Shown here piece after piece: positions 53,649 through 64,000 of a stretch of 64,000 nt of DNA. The notes beneath the pieces were generated by a model. The model saw only the letters and a program-made list of their open reading frames with translations. It was not told the DNA's origin and ran no database searches. The stretch comes from Streptomyces niveus. Its GTDB lineage: Bacteria; Actinomycetota; Actinomycetes; Streptomycetales; Streptomycetaceae. The stretch covers positions 2,108,001-2,172,000 of the forward strand of contig NZ_CP018047.1 in the NCBI RefSeq assembly GCF_002009175.1, read 5' to 3'. Numbering within the stretch: the stretch's first letter is position 1; each line of letters opens with the position of its first letter. Made by a program: the position numbers and the translations under genes.

Positions 53649-55013
53649 TCAGAAGCCGCCGCCGCCGTCGAATCCGCCGCCTCCTCCGAAGTCCCCTCCC
53701 CCGCCGAAACCGCCGCCGTCGAAGCCGCCACCGCCGCCCCAGTCGCCGCCGGACCCGCCACCGTCGTAGCCGGTGTAGTCACCGCCGCCGAAGTCCGCGG
53801 CGTAGGCGGGGGTGCTCAGGGCCGTGCCGAGCAGGGTGCCGACCAGCAGTCCGGGAAGGATGCCGCCGCCGAAGTAACCGCCGGCCCAGGGGCCGTACGC
53901 CGGCCCGGCGTCGTAGTACGGGCGCGGTCCGTATTCGGTCTGCACCATCCGCGTCATCGGGTCGTCGCCGTCCTCCAGACGCGCCGCGTCGGCCGCGCAG
54001 ACGGGGATCGGGCGGACGGCGCCGCCGGGCGGCGGTGACCAGTCCACGTCCTTGACCGAGGGGCCGTGCCGGGGATCGAAGAAGCACGGCGAACGGCGCT
54101 CCGGAAGCGGCGCGCCCTCCCGTCGAGCGGCCAGCGCGGCGAGCGAGAACCGGCCGTCCTCCAGCGCCTCGGTCACCCCGCGTACGTCGTCGGGGCGCTC
54201 GGCCGCGGCCATGAGCGACTTCGCCTTCTCGTACGCGTCCAGCGCGTGCTCGTAGTCGGCGCGCATCGCGTCGTCGGCGCCCTTCTCGCCCGGGTGGAAG
54301 TCGAGACGGTCCAGCGCTTCACCGAAGGCGGTGATGTCCTCGTCCACGACGACCCTGAGCTTTTCGAGGGCCTGCCTTTCGCGCTCCTCCTTACGGAGGC
54401 GGTTACGGCGCAGCACCGCGTACACACCGGCGCCGCCCAGCACGACGATGCCACCGAGCGTGATCAGCCCGGTCGACGCGTCTCCGCCGCCGGTGCCGTC
54501 ACCGGACGAGGTGTCCCAGCCCGCCGGCGCCTGACCGCGCGATTCGGCGAGGGCCTGGTCCACGAAGTTGTTGAGTTCCGTCGACGCCGCGACGGGGCCC
54601 GTTCCCCTCGCCCCGTCGGTGATCGTACGGACGGCGTCCGGCGGCAGCACCCGGGCGTCGGCGGCGGCGTCGAATTTGTCGCCGAGGCGGACGGCGTACA
54701 CGCCGGAGACCGCGGTCGCGTCCCGGAGCCTGTTCAGCAGTGTGTTGTCCGGGTTGAAATCGGCGGACTGTGGCAGGACGGCGACGAAGACCGGCTTGTC
54801 CGCGTCCTTGATCTTCTTCGTCAGCGCATCGGCGTCCGAGCGGGAGAGCTGGCCGGAGGCGCGTGGGTCGACATAGACCGGGCCCTTCTTGAAGGCCTCG
54901 GCCACGGCATCGGGGCCGGTGGCTGCCGCCTGCGCGCCCGGCGCCGCGACAACGGCGGCACCCGAGAAGGCGAGCAGCAACCCGGACAGAGTGGTGAACA
55001 GCCTCGTCCTCAT
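53649..55013 (-). CDS. Exported membrane protein with glycine-rich tail, function unknown
   Basis: A 454-residue protein. It has a signal peptide (LSGLLLAFSGAAVVAAPGAQA), an extracytoplasmic domain (VYVDPRASGQLSRSDADALT, PVFVAVLPQSADF), one membrane helix (LITLGGIVVLGGAGVYAVL), a charged helical cytoplasmic segment (about 205-310) and a hydrophobic segment (GILPGLLVGTLLGTAL). The last 60 residues are GGGGFDGGG repeats. The layout recalls TPM-domain proteins of the YgcG type, which also end in Gly-rich tails, but I cannot confirm the domain. ATG at 55013. Confidence 0.75.
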   Translation of the reverse strand: MRTRLFTTLSGLLLAFSGAAVVAAPGAQAAATGPDAVAEAFKKGPVYVDPRASGQLSRSDADALTKKIKDADKPVFVAVLPQSADFNPDNTLLNRLRDATAVSGVYAVRLGDKFDAAADARVLPPDAVRTITDGARGTGPVAASTELNNFVDQALAESRGQAPAGWDTSSGDGTGGGDASTGLITLGGIVVLGGAGVYAVLRRNRLRKEERERQALEKLRVVVDEDITAFGEALDRLDFHPGEKGADDAMRADYEHALDAYEKAKSLMAAAERPDDVRGVTEALEDGRFSLAALAARREGAPLPERRSPCFFDPRHGPSVKDVDWSPPPGGAVRPIPVCAADAARLEDGDDPMTRMVQTEYGPRPYYDAGPAYGPWAGGYFGGGILPGLLVGTLLGTALSTPAYAADFGGGDYTGYDGGGSGGDWGGGGGFDGGGFGGGGDFGGGGGFDGGGGF

Positions 55014-55176
55014 ATCACGACGGTACCGGAGGGCGGGTCGATCCGGAGTGGGCCGAATATGACGGAACGAGGACAGAACGGGGGCGGGGACGGGCGGGAC
55101 GGCGCCGGTACGGGGCGGGGGTCCGGTGCCGCTGTGGTCCCGGCCCCGGCCCCGATCCCCGCCCCGGAACGAGCGG

Positions 55177-55204
55177 CGCACCCGGGCGGGGAGGCCCGGG
55201 TGCG
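55177..55204 (-). terminator. GH16 gene terminator
   Basis: An 11-bp perfect stem (CGCACCCGGGC/GCCCGGGTGCG) with a 6-base loop, 53 bases past the GH16 stop. Confidence 0.65.
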
Positions 55205-55256
55205 TCACTCATGGGGGTCCGGACGGCGCGGAGCCCGCGCCGTCACGTCCGGTCGT

Positions 55257-57134
55257 CTACTTCTGCTCCACCCGCACCCAGTCGATCTCCGCCTTCACCC
55301 CGCCCTGCGCGACCCTGTCGACGCTCGACTGGGGCAGGCCCCAGTACGGCGTGGTGACCTGGTTGTGCCCGGCCGGATAGGCGCCGCCCAGCGCCAGGTT
55401 GAGGATCACGTACTGGTTGTGGTCGAAGACCCACTGCCCCCGGGTCGACTCCAGCTTCTGCCGCGACGTGGTCTGTACGACCTGGCCGTCGACGGTGAAG
55501 ACCATGCCCTCGGGCGTCCACTCGACGGCGTAGGTGTGCCACTGGTCGACCCGGCCGCCGTTCGGGAAGGTCTGCGACTTGCCGACGTTGCCCGCGGCCG
55601 AGTAGCCGGGGCCGTGCAGCGCGGTGCTCGTCCAGTTGGCGTAGCCCACGTTCTCCATGATGTCCGTCTCGCCCGAGCCGGGCCAGGACACCGACGGGTC
55701 GTCGACGTCGCTGCCCAGCAGCCAGAACGCCGGCCAGAAGCCGTCGCCGACGGGCAGCTTCACACGGGCGCTGACCCTGCCGTACGTGAAGTCGAACTTG
55801 GTGTTGGTGTCGACGCGGCCGGAGGTGAAGTCGTACGTGCCGCCGCCCGGCACCGTGGTGCAGCCCTTGCAGTACTTCGACTCCAGGACGAGCGCGCCGT
55901 TCTGGGTCTTGATGTTGTCCGGCGAGTCCACGTACGCCTGCGACTCGCCGTTGACGGAGCCCATCTCCTGGCCGGTGCGCACCACGCGCCACTTGTTGCG
56001 GTCGAGGCCGGATCCGGTGAAGTCGTCGAAGAAGGTCTGCCGGTAGGCGCCGCCCGGGTTCTGCGGCAGTGCGGGGTACGCCGCGGCCGCGCTGCCACCG
56101 GTGCCCCAGACCTGGAACTCGTACAGCGAGTAGCCGAACTGCGCCGTCGACGGCGCCGGGTTGTAGAAGGAGCGGCGCTCCTTGCCCAGCATCCGCACAT
56201 AGCGGCCGGTCGCCGGGGTCGGCAGATTGATCGTGTCGTGCCTGCCGACGGCGTCGCCCGGTGACTTGATGTTCGCCCGGCGCTCGGCGATCTGCGCGGC
56301 CGAAGGCTGGTACACGGTGCGCCAGTTGCGGTTGTCGTCGGAGACCTGGAGGTCGAAGTTGACCGCGTAGGCCGCCTCCCAGTACAGGTCGACGGACTGG
56401 ATCGTGGACTGTGCGCCGAGATCCACGCCGACCCAGCGGTTCTGGTTCCAGTCGCTCGACCAGCGGGACTGGTCGGCCTTGAGGTCGGCCGGCCAGCCGC
56501 CGTCGGTGACGAAGGCCGGGGAGTTGCCCGCGTGCTGGTAGAGGTTGCCGTACGCGGGGTGGTTCAGCGCCAGGTTGCTGCGCGTGGTGGAGGCGGGGGC
56601 GGGTTCACCGCCGAAGACCTGGAAGGAGAAGAGGGAGTAGCCCCAGGCGGTGGCGCGCTCGACGCCGCGCATCCGGACGTAGCGCCCGGTGGCCTCCTGC
56701 GGGTAGGTGTGCGCGGTGACGGTGCCGCCGGTGCCCTCGTTCTCGGTGTAGAAGTCCGTCCAGTCGGTGCCGTTCCTGGAGATCTCCAGGACGTACTGCT
56801 TGCCGTAGGCGGCTTCCCATTCGAGCTTGACCTGACTGACGCGGATGACGCTGCCGAGGTCGACCTGGATCCAGGCGTTGTCGGCGAAGTTGCTCGCCCA
56901 CCGAGTGGTGGGGTTGTTGTCGAAGGCGCCGGTGGCGGGGGTGCCGGCGTTCTCGGTGCCGGAGGTGGTGACGGCCGCCGGTCCGGCCGCGACGGCTTCC
57001 GCCGCGCGGTCGGTGTTCCAGGCCGCGGCGGCCTGGACGGCGCGCGGCTGCGGCGGCGCGCTGAAGGCGAGCGGCGCCGACAGCGCGAGCAGGGCGAGGG
57101 TGGTGGTCGCGAGTAAGGACGTACGTGGGGGCAT
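55257..57134 (-). CDS. Secreted GH16 beta-1,3-glucanase (laminarinase-type) with two discoidin domains
   Basis: A 625-residue extracellular enzyme. A signal peptide (LLATTTLALLALSAPLAFS) is followed by two F5/8 type C (CBM32-like) domains at about residues 40-185 and 190-350, each with the WxxDL pattern (WIQVDLGSVIRVSQVKL, WVGVDLGAQSTIQSVDL). The GH16 catalytic domain spans about 370-625, with the motif GETDIMENVG carrying the nucleophile and acid/base glutamates. YPAGHNQVTTPYWGLPQS is at the C-terminus. It would attack beta-1,3- or mixed-linkage glucan and supply sugars to the adjacent ABC transporter and GH1 enzyme. ATG at 57134. Confidence 0.93.
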   Translation of the reverse strand: MPPRTSLLATTTLALLALSAPLAFSAPPQPRAVQAAAAWNTDRAAEAVAAGPAAVTTSGTENAGTPATGAFDNNPTTRWASNFADNAWIQVDLGSVIRVSQVKLEWEAAYGKQYVLEISRNGTDWTDFYTENEGTGGTVTAHTYPQEATGRYVRMRGVERATAWGYSLFSFQVFGGEPAPASTTRSNLALNHPAYGNLYQHAGNSPAFVTDGGWPADLKADQSRWSSDWNQNRWVGVDLGAQSTIQSVDLYWEAAYAVNFDLQVSDDNRNWRTVYQPSAAQIAERRANIKSPGDAVGRHDTINLPTPATGRYVRMLGKERRSFYNPAPSTAQFGYSLYEFQVWGTGGSAAAAYPALPQNPGGAYRQTFFDDFTGSGLDRNKWRVVRTGQEMGSVNGESQAYVDSPDNIKTQNGALVLESKYCKGCTTVPGGGTYDFTSGRVDTNTKFDFTYGRVSARVKLPVGDGFWPAFWLLGSDVDDPSVSWPGSGETDIMENVGYANWTSTALHGPGYSAAGNVGKSQTFPNGGRVDQWHTYAVEWTPEGMVFTVDGQVVQTTSRQKLESTRGQWVFDHNQYVILNLALGGAYPAGHNQVTTPYWGLPQSSVDRVAQGGVKAEIDWVRVEQK

Positions 57135-57216
57135 CGACTACTCCGTGGAAAGCGGGTGAATGGAGCGATGTCCGTACGGGGGTGTTACCGCGATCGACGC
57201 GTGCGGGCGGACGGGG

Positions 57217-57261
57217 CCCGCTCCCGCCCCGTGGGGTTGCCGTCGGCGGGGCGGGAGCGGG
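57217..57261 (-). terminator. GH1 gene terminator
   Basis: A 14-bp perfect stem, CCCGCTCCCGCCCC (57217-57230) and its complement (57248-57261), 20 bases after the GH1 stop. It may close the transporter-GH1 operon. Confidence 0.7.
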
Positions 57262-57280
57262 AGCCGGGGTCCGGTTGGAC

Positions 57281-58690
<1,410 letters not shown>

Positions 58691-58774
58691 GGGTCTCCTG
58701 GTTCATCGGTGAGCGCTCGGCGCGGGCGGGGCGCGGGGAGCGCGAGACGTGGCCGGGGGTGGTCGGGAGGCGGA

Positions 58775-59907
<1,133 letters not shown>

Positions 59908-59911
<4 letters not shown>

Positions 59912-61041
59912 GAGCGGGGCTCCTTGTCGGGCGTGCGGTCGGGCGTCCGTGCGGGGGTGTGTTCGGGCGGGGCGGCCTCGGCCGGGCCGCTGCCGTTCGC
60001 GCCGCTCCTGGCGACGGCCGTGCCCGGCGCCCCGTTCACCGCCCTGGCACCGTCGATCCCACCGGCTCCGGCGGCCCCGTTCGTACGGTCCGTGCGCGCC
60101 ACCGGCGTGAAGCCGACCCGCATCCGGATCTTCCGCGAGGCGCCGGTCTCGGTGCGCAGTCGCGGGTTCACGAACTCGTCGATGCCGAAGTTGATCAGCG
60201 CGAGCGCGGTGCCGAGGAGTGCGATGCAGAGCCCGGCGGGGACGAACCACCACCACGCGCCCTGCGCGAGCGCCTGGTTGGACTGCGCCCAGAACAGGAC
60301 GGTGCCCCAGTTCCAGTTGGAGATGTCGGCGACGCCGATGAAGGCGAGGGTGATCTCCAGCAGGACGGCGAAGATGACGGTGCCGACGAAGCCGGACGCG
60401 ATCACCGCGGTGAGGTTCGGCATGATCTCGAAGCAGATGATCCGCCACGTGGGTTCGCCGGTCGCGCGCGCCGCCTCGACGTAGTCGCGCCTGCGCAGCG
60501 AGAGCGTCTGGGCGCGCAGCACCCGCGCCCCCCAGGCCCACGAGGTGAAGGCGATCACGGCGGCGATCAGCAGGTCGCCCGCGTCGGAGACGAAGCTGGC
60601 GATGATGATGATCAGCGGCAGCGCCGGGATGACGAGGAAGATGTTGGACAGCGCCGAGAGGACCTCGTCCATGACGCCGCCGAGGAACCCGGAGGTGACA
60701 CCGATCAGCACGGACAGGACCGTCGCGAAGAAGCCGGCGACGAAGCCCACCAGGAGCACGCCCCGGGTGCCGACGAGGATCTGCGACAGCACGTCCTGAC
60801 CGGTCTGCGTGGTGCCGAACCAGTGGTCGCCCGACGGGGGCTGGAGCAGCTGGTCGCTCATCATGTCGGGGTCGTACGGGGCGATCCACGGGCCGATGAC
60901 CGCGAGCAGGGTGAAGAACCCCAGGATCGAGATCCCGGTGAGGGTCTTGCCTCCGCGCAGGAAGCGCAGCCTGGCTCGCTTCGAGGGCGTCGGCGCCGGA
61001 GCCGCGTCGAGTACGGCGACCTCTGTTGCGGGAATGGACAT
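59908..61041 (-). CDS. Opp/Dpp-type ABC permease (DppC-like)
   Basis: A 377-residue inner-membrane permease with about six helices. An N-terminal extended segment PWIAPYDPDMMSDQLLQPPS precedes HWFGTTQTGQDVLSQILVGT, typical of DppC/OppC. The EAA coupling loop is YVEAARATGEPTWRIICFEI. A Pro/Ala-rich, probably cytoplasmic tail of about 70 residues is unusual for the family. ATG at 61041, three bases after the DppB-like stop. Confidence 0.93.
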
Positions 61042-61044
61042 GGC

Positions 61045-62025
61045 TCAGGCCTCCTTCCGGGTGCGCGGGTCGAGGAAGAGATAGACCAGGTCCGCGAGCA
61101 GGTTCGCCGCGAGCACGGAGAGCGTGATGATCAGGAAGACGCCCTGCATCAGCGGATAGTCCTTGGCGCCGACGGCCTGGAAGAGCTGGTAGCCGATGCC
61201 CGGATAGGAGAAGACCATCTCCACCAGCAGCGTGCCGCCGACGATGAAGCCCAGGGAGAGGGCGAAGCCGGAGATGTTGGGGAGGATCGCGTTGCGCGCG
61301 GCGTACGAGAACATCACGCGGCGCTCGGAGAGTCCCTTGGCCTGCGCGACCATCACGTAGTCCTCGGAGGAGACGGTCACCATCATGTTGCGCATGCCGA
61401 GGATCCAGCCGGCGATGGCGCTGAGGATGATCGTGATGCCGGGCAGGAAGCCGTGGTAGAGCGCGCTGGAGATGAACGGCACGTCGAACGCGGGCACCAG
61501 TGAGCTGTCGTAGCCGCCGGCGGCCGGGAAGATCGGCCACTTCACGGCGAACAGGGCGATGGCGATGAGCCCGAGCCAGAAGTACGGGATCGAGGAGATG
61601 AACGTCGTGACGGGCAGCAGGCTGTCCATCCAGGAACCGCGCCGCCAGCCGCTGTAGACCCCGATGCCGGTGCCGAGCAGAAAGCTGATCAGGGTGGTGA
61701 GACCGACCAGTACCAGCGTCCAGGGCAGCGACTGCGAGATGACCTCGCTGACGGGCGTCGGGAAGAAGGTGAAGGAGAGCCCGAGGTCGCCCTGGAAGAG
61801 CTGGCCCCAGTAGTCGGTGTACTGCTGCCAGAGCGAGCGTTCCTTGTCGAGGCCGAAGAGGGCCTTGAGCGAGGCGATCGCGCTGGTGTCGAGCTGGCCC
61901 TGGAAGCGGGCGATCAGGGCCTGGACCGGATCGCCGGGCATCAGCCGCGGGATCAGGAAGTTGATCGTGATCGCCGCCCACGCCGTGATGACGTAGAAGA
62001 GGATCCGCTGGAGGACGAACTTCAC
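61045..62025 (-). CDS. Opp/Dpp-type ABC permease (DppB-like)
   Basis: A 326-residue permease: N-terminal helix [32 protein letters not shown], extended outer loop, then SDYWxGL-like [12 protein letters not shown], coupling loop [20 protein letters not shown] and [20 protein letters not shown]. The GTG at 62025 overlaps the upstream ATPase stop (GTGA). It pairs with the DppC-like permease to form the channel. Confidence 0.93.
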   Translation of the reverse strand: MKFVLQRILFYVITAWAAITINFLIPRLMPGDPVQALIARFQGQLDTSAIASLKALFGLDKERSLWQQYTDYWGQLFQGDLGLSFTFFPTPVSEVISQSLPWTLVLVGLTTLISFLLGTGIGVYSGWRRGSWMDSLLPVTTFISSIPYFWLGLIAIALFAVKWPIFPAAGGYDSSLVPAFDVPFISSALYHGFLPGITIILSAIAGWILGMRNMMVTVSSEDYVMVAQAKGLSERRVMFSYAARNAILPNISGFALSLGFIVGGTLLVEMVFSYPGIGYQLFQAVGAKDYPLMQGVFLIITLSVLAANLLADLVYLFLDPRTRKEA

Positions 62026-63161
62026 TTCGCCGCCACCTCCGTCGTGCTCGGGGCGGGCCCGTCGCCCGTGGTGTCTGCGGCGCCGTCGCCCTTCGCGGGG
62101 GCGCCGGGGACGACGGTGCTGACGGGGCGGTCCTCGTACAGCCAGCACGCCGCCCACTGGCCGCCGTCGAGCTCGAAGCGCGGCGGCAGCTCCGTGCGGC
62201 AGCGCTCCATGGCCTTCGGACAACGGGGGTGGAAGCGGCAGCCCCCCGGCGGGGAGATGAGTGAAGGGGGCTCGCCGCTTCCGGTCTCCTCCTGGTCCTC
62301 CTCGTCGGCGACCCGGTCGGGGTCGGGGGCCGAGGCGATCAGCAACTGGGTATAAGGGTGCGCGGGTTGCTGGGTGACGGTCTCGCTGTCGCCGCCCTCC
62401 ACGATCCGGCCGGCGTACATCACCAGGGTCGTGTCCGCGAAGTACCTCGCGGACGCGATGTCGTGCGTGATGTAGAGGATCGCCAGGTGCAGGCGCTCCT
62501 TGAGGTCACGCAGCAGGTTGAGTACGCCGAGCCGGATCGACACGTCGAGCATCGAGACGGGCTCGTCCGCGAGGAGCACCTTGGGGTCGGCCCCCAGCGC
62601 CCGCGCGATGGCGACGCGCTGGCGCTGGCCGCCGGACAGCTCGTGCGGGAATTTGTCCAAGTACTGAAGAGGTGGCAGCAGTTGGACGCGTTCCAGCAGT
62701 TCGCACGCCTCCGCCTCGGTGGCCTGCTTGCCGTGGATCTTCAGCGAGCGGGTGAGGTGGTAGCGCACCGTGTGCACGGGATTGAGCGAGGCGAACGGGT
62801 CCTGGAAGATCAGCTGGACCTGTTTCACATACGCCCGGAAGGACCGGCCGCGACCCGCCTTGACCGGGGTGCCGCCGAGCCGTATCTCGCCCTCGGTGAG
62901 CGGATACAGCTGTGACAGCAGCCGGGCCACCGTCGACTTGCCCGACCCCGACTCCCCGACCAGCGCCGTGACACTGCCGCGCCGCAGGCGCAGCGAGACG
63001 TCGTCGACGGCGTGGACGGTACGGCGTCGGCGGCCGACGAGGTCGCCGACGGTCCGTCTGACGGGGAAGTGCTTGGTGACGCCGCGCGCTTCGAGCACGA
63101 TGTCGGTGTCGCCGGCCGGAGTGGACGCGTTCCCGGCGGGGTCTCGGTCGTGGTTGGTCAT
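62022..63161 (-). CDS. Opp/Dpp-type ABC transporter ATPase (DppF-like)
   Basis: A 379-residue ATPase. Walker [17 protein letters not shown]-loop [20 protein letters not shown], signature [15 protein letters not shown], Walker [17 protein letters not shown] and [12 protein letters not shown] are visible. The C-terminal cluster [14 protein letters not shown] resembles that of the partner ATPase. It starts 12 bases after the binding-protein stop, and the five transport genes are tightly packed, forming one operon with GH1 downstream. Confidence 0.94.
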   Translation of the reverse strand: MTNHDRDPAGNASTPAGDTDIVLEARGVTKHFPVRRTVGDLVGRRRRTVHAVDDVSLRLRRGSVTALVGESGSGKSTVARLLSQLYPLTEGEIRLGGTPVKAGRGRSFRAYVKQVQLIFQDPFASLNPVHTVRYHLTRSLKIHGKQATEAEACELLERVQLLPPLQYLDKFPHELSGGQRQRVAIARALGADPKVLLADEPVSMLDVSIRLGVLNLLRDLKERLHLAILYITHDIASARYFADTTLVMYAGRIVEGGDSETVTQQPAHPYTQLLIASAPDPDRVADEEDQEETGSGEPPSLISPPGGCRFHPRCPKAMERCRTELPPRFELDGGQWAACWLYEDRPVSTVVPGAPAKGDGAADTTGDGPAPSTTEVAAK

Positions 63162-63173
63162 CGGCCGGCCTCG

Positions 63174-64000
63174 TTACTTCGCGGGCTTGAGGTGCAGTAC
63201 GACGTCCAGCGCGTTGGGCTGGGTCGGCTGCGGCGGGGCGTACGGGTCGGCCTCGGTCGGCCAGCCCACCCAGTTCTTCGTCGAGTACTCCGCCCCGATG
63301 GGCGCCGCGGCCGTCGGGATCATCGGCACCTCGTCGACCATGATCTTCTGGATGGTGTTGAGCGCCGTCGTACGCGCGGAGTCCTCCGTCGCGTTGGCGT
63401 ACTCCTTCAGCGCCTTGGTCGCCTCGGGGCTGTCGAACCGGCCGAAGTTGCCGAGCGGCGCGTTCTTGCCGATGGGCTGGAGGAGCGCGCCGTCCATGAT
63501 GTTCTGGTACATGTCGTACGGCGTGGCACCGGAGTTGGTCCAGTGCAGCGTGGCGTCGAAGTTGCCGTTGCCGACGTCGGCGGTCCACGCCTCGGCGGTC
63601 TGCGTCTTGACCTTCGCCTCGATGCCCAGCGGCTTGATGTTGTCCTTGATGATGGACAGGCCCGTGATGTAGTCGTTCCAGCCGGCGGGGTCGGTGAAGG
63701 TCAGCTTCACGGCCTTGCCGTCCGGGTCCTTCAGGACGTCGCCGTCGAGCTTGTAACCCGCCTCGTCCAGCACCTTCTTGGCGCCGGCGACGTCGGGCTT
63801 GATCGTGACGCCCTTGTACTCGGGGGCGAGGAAGGACTCACCGGCGGGCAGCGGGATGCCGGTCGGGTTGGTGATCTCCGGGTAGAGCGTGGCCTGCGCC
63901 TGGATGTGGATCGCCTTGCGGTCGATCACCATGGCCATCGCCTTGCGGAGCGCCGGGTCACCGAGCGGGCCCTTGGTGGTGTTGAACCACAGGCCGTGGA
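63174..64000 (-). CDS. Family 5 extracellular solute-binding protein (N-terminus beyond window)
   Basis: The C-terminal 275 residues of an Opp/Dpp-type binding protein are present; the start lies to the right. The fragment opens [20 protein letters not shown], the family-typical stretch before [17 protein letters not shown], and shows [32 protein letters not shown] and [20 protein letters not shown]. The protein captures the substrate outside the cell. Association with GH16/GH1 genes favours beta-gluco-oligosaccharides over peptides; Opp-type laminaribiose and cellobiose importers are known in other bacteria. Confidence 0.92.
   Translation of the reverse strand, partial: HGLWFNTTKGPLGDPALRKAMAMVIDRKAIHIQAQATLYPEITNPTGIPLPAGESFLAPEYKGVTIKPDVAGAKKVLDEAGYKLDGDVLKDPDGKAVKLTFTDPAGWNDYITGLSIIKDNIKPLGIEAKVKTQTAEAWTADVGNGNFDATLHWTNSGATPYDMYQNIMDGALLQPIGKNAPLGNFGRFDSPEATKALKEYANATEDSARTTALNTIQKIMVDEVPMIPTAAAPIGAEYSTKNWVGWPTEADPYAPPQPTQPNALDVVLHLKPAK

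Overview
The window is high-GC chromosomal DNA from a Streptomyces or close relative. The codon pattern, the GTG/TTG starts, two tandem 'conservon' operons, a HupS-type HU with a lysine-rich tail and a cofactor-F420 gene all point this way. No transposase, integrase, phage gene or CRISPR array was seen. Much of the gene order (ftsY-smc-acyP-mutM-rnc-rpmF-yceD-sepIVA-like-coaD-rsmD-recG-fakA-like-rpmB-thiL-DUF3515-ddl-gpsA-cofC-hup-leuDC-iclR-gltX-fah) matches, from memory, a block conserved across Actinobacteria including mycobacteria. Most of the left half is therefore core genome.

Layout. 1-9.3 kb: the tail of an unidentified gene, ftsY, a GlcP-type glucose permease, smc with an enlarged hinge, a small coiled-coil protein, acylphosphatase and a secreted CAP protein. 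9.4-19.4 kb: a leftward series with mutM, rnc, rpmF, yceD, a SepIVA-like protein, coaD, rsmD, recG, a cupin and a FakA-like protein. 19.6-28.1 kb: rpmB, thiD, thiL, a stand-alone RAM protein, a DUF3515 lipoprotein, ddl, gpsA, plsC, cofC, a small OB-fold-like protein, hupS and a small conserved protein. 28.2-32.6 kb: leuCD with divergent ndgR, then a divergent DUF4188/MerR pair around a 44-bp palindrome. 32.6-37.3 kb: five tRNA genes (Gln, Glu, Glu, Gln, Glu in transcription order), a HAD hydrolase, a lipoprotein, gltX, fah and an unrecognised 58-residue peptide gene with a duplicated motif.

37.9-48.9 kb: two complete tandem conservons (cvnA-B-C-D twice), each encoding a membrane sensor/ATPase, a roadblock protein, a DUF742 protein and a Ras-like GTPase. 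The two GTPase genes share a 348-bp stretch in which I see no mismatch, although the rest of the operons has diverged. 49.1-51.0 kb: accB-accE, the carboxyltransferase and epsilon subunits of an acyl-CoA carboxylase.

51.3-64 kb: what looks like a beta-1,3-glucan utilisation region. It has a Tat-exported GH64 glucanase behind a LacI-type palindrome, a secreted GH16 laminarinase with two discoidin domains, a GH1 beta-glucosidase without a signal peptide, and a complete Opp/Dpp-type ABC transporter whose binding protein runs off the right edge. The likely flow is secreted GH64/GH16 enzymes cutting glucan, the ABC system importing oligosaccharides, and GH1 releasing glucose. A YceI protein and a glycine-tailed secreted membrane protein lie among these genes.

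The main points for a second look are the 58-residue duplicated-motif gene, the cvnD identity tract, the conserved C-terminal motif shared by the two CvnA tails, the apparent ACG start of cofC, the Smc hinge insertion and the MerR palindrome.
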